Shown: positions 5,730 through 7,760 of the stretch, one piece after another
Layout: the number at the start of each line of letters is the position of its first letter
Numbering within the stretch: position 1 is the stretch's first letter
Source: an uncultured Flavobacteriales bacterium
GTDB lineage: Bacteria; Bacteroidota; Bacteroidia; Flavobacteriales; Crocinitomicaceae
Direction of reading: 5' to 3'
Assembly (NCBI GenBank): GCA_946478775.1
Contig: CAMLDR010000192.1
Span: 1 to 7,760, forward strand
DNA length: 7,760 nucleotides
Notes under the pieces: generated by a model
Seen by the model: the letters and a program-made list of their open reading frames with translations, nothing else
What the model was told of the DNA's origin: nothing
The model's database searches: none
Program-made: the position numbers and the translations under genes

Positions 5730-6803
5730 TTATCTTCCCTTCCATTCAGGTTGAGAGACCATCAGGTAAGCAAGTAAAGCGAATAAATAGATCGGATAAA
5801 AGAGTTCGAACAAACCCAAACCAAGCAAATCGAATGGTTTCGGCTTCTTTTTATCCATTTTTACCAACATAAAGTCCATTCCAAACTTAAAGGCAATAAT
5901 TAAAAACGTCAACCAGTAAACTCCGGCAAAAAAAGTGATGATCAGGAGCAGGAAATAATACAAATGCAGTCCCACAGCCCAAATACCAAGGAAGTTATTC
6001 AAAGAATCCGCCACATGGCTTGTTTTCCCCAGCCAGCGAACTCGCTGTTCCATCACCTTGGAGATTGTTTCCGGTGTTTCTGTTTCTACTTTAAGCGCTT
6101 CGTTTTCCACTATCTCAATGCGTTTGCCGGATTCCCGAAAAGCCCTGAGCGTGTAAATATCATCGCCGCTCAAAATGTGATCATGATCTTCAATATCATC
6201 TACCTGGTCAAAACTTGAAACATGGATCAACAGGTTCGCGCCGCTGCAATTAACAGGCCTGGACCAACCTGCAATTCCTTTATTCAAAAGTGTTGTAAAC
6301 AGGTATTCCGAAGTAAAAAAAGACTGCCACCAAAGCTTTCCCGTCATTTCAACCGGAAGAATGATCAACTCAGCTTCCGGAAGCAGAAGCATGGATTTCA
6401 TGTAATCCTTTCCGAAAGAAACATCTGCATCCATTGTTAGGCAATATTCGGTTCGAACATGGTCCATTCCATAGCGGATGGCACGCTTCTTCCCTCTTTG
6501 TTCTTCAGGCAGATGCAATAACCGAATGGGAAAAGCATCCATTTCCCGGAACAGATCAATATAGGAATCTGAAGAATGATCATTGACAAAGATCCATTGT
6601 GCCGGCTGATAGCGCTGTGCATAAATGCATTCCAGGAATGCTTCAAGATTGTGAGCTTCGTTCCGAAAAGGGATCACCACGGATATTTCGTCGATGGCCA
6701 TCATTTTTTTCGAACTTCCGCTCACCCGCAAACGGTTCACTCCAAACAACAACGTTAGTATAGAAAGCATGTAAAGAAGTACCCAGGAACCAACTAACCA
6801 CAT
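5730..6803 (-). CDS. Membrane-anchored family 2 glycosyltransferase
   Basis: This 357-residue protein transfers a sugar from an activated donor, probably at the cytoplasmic face of the inner membrane. An N-terminal helix (about 2-22) precedes a GT-A domain with ISVVIPFRNEA at 40-50, the donor-binding VNDHSSD at 73-79, the metal-binding DAD at 125-127, a later Gly-Asp-Asp at 213-215 (expected to hold the catalytic acid), and QRVRW at 253-257, the Q-x-x-R-W-type signature of membrane GT2 enzymes. Two or three C-terminal helices follow (about 270-312 and 327-349). The domain order and length fit GT2 proteins that elongate or decorate lipid-linked glycans. I cannot tell the donor or acceptor. The ATG at 6803 lies 3 bases after the stop of the upstream membrane protein gene, so the two are almost certainly one transcription unit. 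A 118-base gap separates it from the kinase gene on the same strand. Confidence 0.92.
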   Translation of the reverse strand: MWLVGSWVLLYMLSILTLLFGVNRLRVSGSSKKMMAIDEISVVIPFRNEAHNLEAFLECIYAQRYQPAQWIFVNDHSSDSYIDLFREMDAFPIRLLHLPEEQRGKKRAIRYGMDHVRTEYCLTMDADVSFGKDYMKSMLLLPEAELIILPVEMTGKLWWQSFFTSEYLFTTLLNKGIAGWSRPVNCSGANLLIHVSSFDQVDDIEDHDHILSGDDIYTLRAFRESGKRIEIVENEALKVETETPETISKVMEQRVRWLGKTSHVADSLNNFLGIWAVGLHLYYFLLLIITFFAGVYWLTFLIIAFKFGMDFMLVKMDKKKPKPFDLLGLGLFELFYPIYLFALLAYLMVSQPEWKGR

Positions 6804-6806
6804 AAC

Positions 6807-7727
6807 TTATTTTCTTTTCGGCAACCAGACAAAACTACTCATAAACGCCGGCAAGGCAATATTTATGAGGTAAATAATAATACTGGAGACAATCACATCC
6901 GGTACTGAAACAAGGGTTCCTGCAAAAACAAACAATGCCGCCGTTTCCCGGATCAACACCTTCCCCGACCAAAGTGACGGGACGAAAGATGTGAACAGGT
7001 AAATCAGCCAAATCTGAGTAAGGAGGAACCAAAGATTTTCGTAACCAAAAGCTATGAATAACAAACCATACTGTAAGCTAAATACGAGAAAACGCACGGT
7101 TGAAAAAATCAGAAAAGGCCATTTCAAATTTTGATACCTTCCACGGATGCTTTGAAGCCTCCGAACGAACAAAAAGCGGCTTCTTCTTTTGGGAAGTAGG
7201 TAATCGCCGAAAAAATAAAACCCTAAAATCACGATTGCTCCAAAACAGGTTGGAAGCCAAAAAGAATTGGAATTTCCATATTTCAAAAGCACTGCGAACA
7301 ACCCAAAAAGCAAAGTAGGAATCAGTTGGCTTAAATTCGCCAAAGCCGTTGAAAAGATAATGTAGATCGTTTGTCTTTTTTGAAAATAAATCAATCTTCC
7401 AAGGAAATTTCCCCATCCGTTAGGCGACATAAATCCGGAAGCCACACCTGCCCAAAAGGCATTTTTAACCAATTTGGGCTTCACTGCCAAAGGATCCGTA
7501 ATGACCTTCCATTTCAGGAATTCCATCCATAAATTGGGAACAAGTAATAGAAAAGCCAGAACAAGTGCCCACCAATGTTTAATCTCAAGTCCTTCAGTAT
7601 GCTCCCAATCCACATTTTTCAACTGGAAATACAAGGTCCAGATTACAGCCGTAAACAGCAATAATTTGAACAAAATCATTAAACCAGCCCGTTTTTTAGT
7701 AGCTTTAACTTTCTCTTTCATTTGCAT
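6807..7727 (-). CDS. LPG-synthase-TM / UPF0104 family membrane protein
   Basis: This 306-residue protein has about seven hydrophobic segments (near 16-34, 52-70, 88-105, 120-148, 158-176, 205-245 and 263-300). It resembles the transmembrane half of lysylphosphatidylglycerol synthase (UPF0104, also the AglD-like group) and has no soluble aminoacyl-transfer domain. Supporting motifs are SGFMSPNGWGNFLGRL at 97-112, matching the family's Pro-Asn-x-x-Gly-x-x-x-Gly-Arg region, and PSLWSGKVLIRETAAL at 250-265, matching its conserved Gly-x-x-x-x-Arg-Glu loop. Family members are suggested to handle or flip lipid-linked substrates. With the glycosyltransferase 3 bases downstream, a role in making or moving a glycolipid is a fair inference. 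The start may be the ATG at 7727 or the one two codons in, at 7721; both are followed by the basic KEKVKATKKR. The 7727 start overlaps the divergent ruvC start codon. Confidence 0.85.
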   Translation of the reverse strand: MQMKEKVKATKKRAGLMILFKLLLFTAVIWTLYFQLKNVDWEHTEGLEIKHWWALVLAFLLLVPNLWMEFLKWKVITDPLAVKPKLVKNAFWAGVASGFMSPNGWGNFLGRLIYFQKRQTIYIIFSTALANLSQLIPTLLFGLFAVLLKYGNSNSFWLPTCFGAIVILGFYFFGDYLLPKRRSRFLFVRRLQSIRGRYQNLKWPFLIFSTVRFLVFSLQYGLLFIAFGYENLWFLLTQIWLIYLFTSFVPSLWSGKVLIRETAALFVFAGTLVSVPDVIVSSIIIYLINIALPAFMSSFVWLPKRK

Positions 7728-7760
7728 GGCCGAAGATAAAATAATTTTAGGGATTGACCC
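7726..7760 (+). CDS. ruvC: RuvC Holliday junction resolvase, N-terminal start (partial)
   Basis: ATG at 7726 opens a frame reading MAEDKIILGID and then at least the first two bases of a proline codon before the window ends. The IILGIDP motif is the signature first strand of RuvC, the endonuclease that cuts Holliday junctions with RuvAB; Asp11 here would be the first of its metal-binding acidic residues. In E. coli the same motif begins at residue 3, so a start four residues further upstream fits well. Only about 12 residues are visible, so the call depends on this short motif; another RNase H-like fold protein is possible but less likely. The gene is divergent from the neighbouring membrane protein gene, and their start codons overlap. 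Confidence 0.75.
   Translation, partial: MAEDKIILGID

Overview
The window looks like Bacteroidota chromosome, most likely Flavobacteriales. I base this on the moderately low GC, the DUF3127 protein, the absence of Shine-Dalgarno motifs ahead of starts, the PepSY-like secreted protein, the HK-REC-HPt hybrid kinase style, and a TGAGCGGAGTCGAAG-type dispersed repeat. I cannot fix the genus from sequence alone. It reads as ordinary chromosomal DNA: I see no prophage, insertion sequence, CRISPR array or RNA gene. Coding density is high and no gene-free stretch exceeds about 230 bases.

Left part (1-1100, all + strand): the tail of an unrecognised protein (1-156); a DUF3127 protein with an SSB-like acidic C-terminal tip (180-575); a perfect palindromic hairpin terminator (590-627); and a small four-helix membrane protein (639-1100). 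A 229-base spacer follows, with a small hairpin at 1141-1163 that probably ends that transcript.

Signalling part (1330-5611): a secreted 109-residue PepSY-like protein (1330-1659) with its own terminator; an NtrC/AtoC-type sigma-54 activator with receiver, AAA+ and Fis-type HTH domains (1747-3087); and, convergent to it, an 816-residue membrane hybrid histidine kinase with HisKA, ATPase, receiver and HPt domains (3161-5611, - strand). All phosphorelay residues are visible: His358, Asp643 and His765 in the kinase and Asp53 in the regulator. The two genes plausibly form one His-Asp-His-Asp relay ending in sigma-54-dependent transcription. Both begin with TTG. The pairing and any role for the PepSY-like protein are inference.

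Right part (5730-7760): two closely coupled - strand genes with a 3-base gap. Upstream is a multi-helix membrane protein of the LPG-synthase-TM/UPF0104 family (6807-7727), followed by a membrane-anchored family 2 glycosyltransferase (5730-6803). Together they suggest glycolipid or envelope polysaccharide synthesis. Divergent from them, the first 35 bases of ruvC (Holliday junction resolvase) begin at 7726, with a start codon that overlaps the start codon of its neighbour.

I found no clear-cut new system. The points most worth checking are the SSB-like tail on DUF3127, the putative phosphorelay pair with its unusual sensor insert, and the overlapping divergent starts at ruvC.
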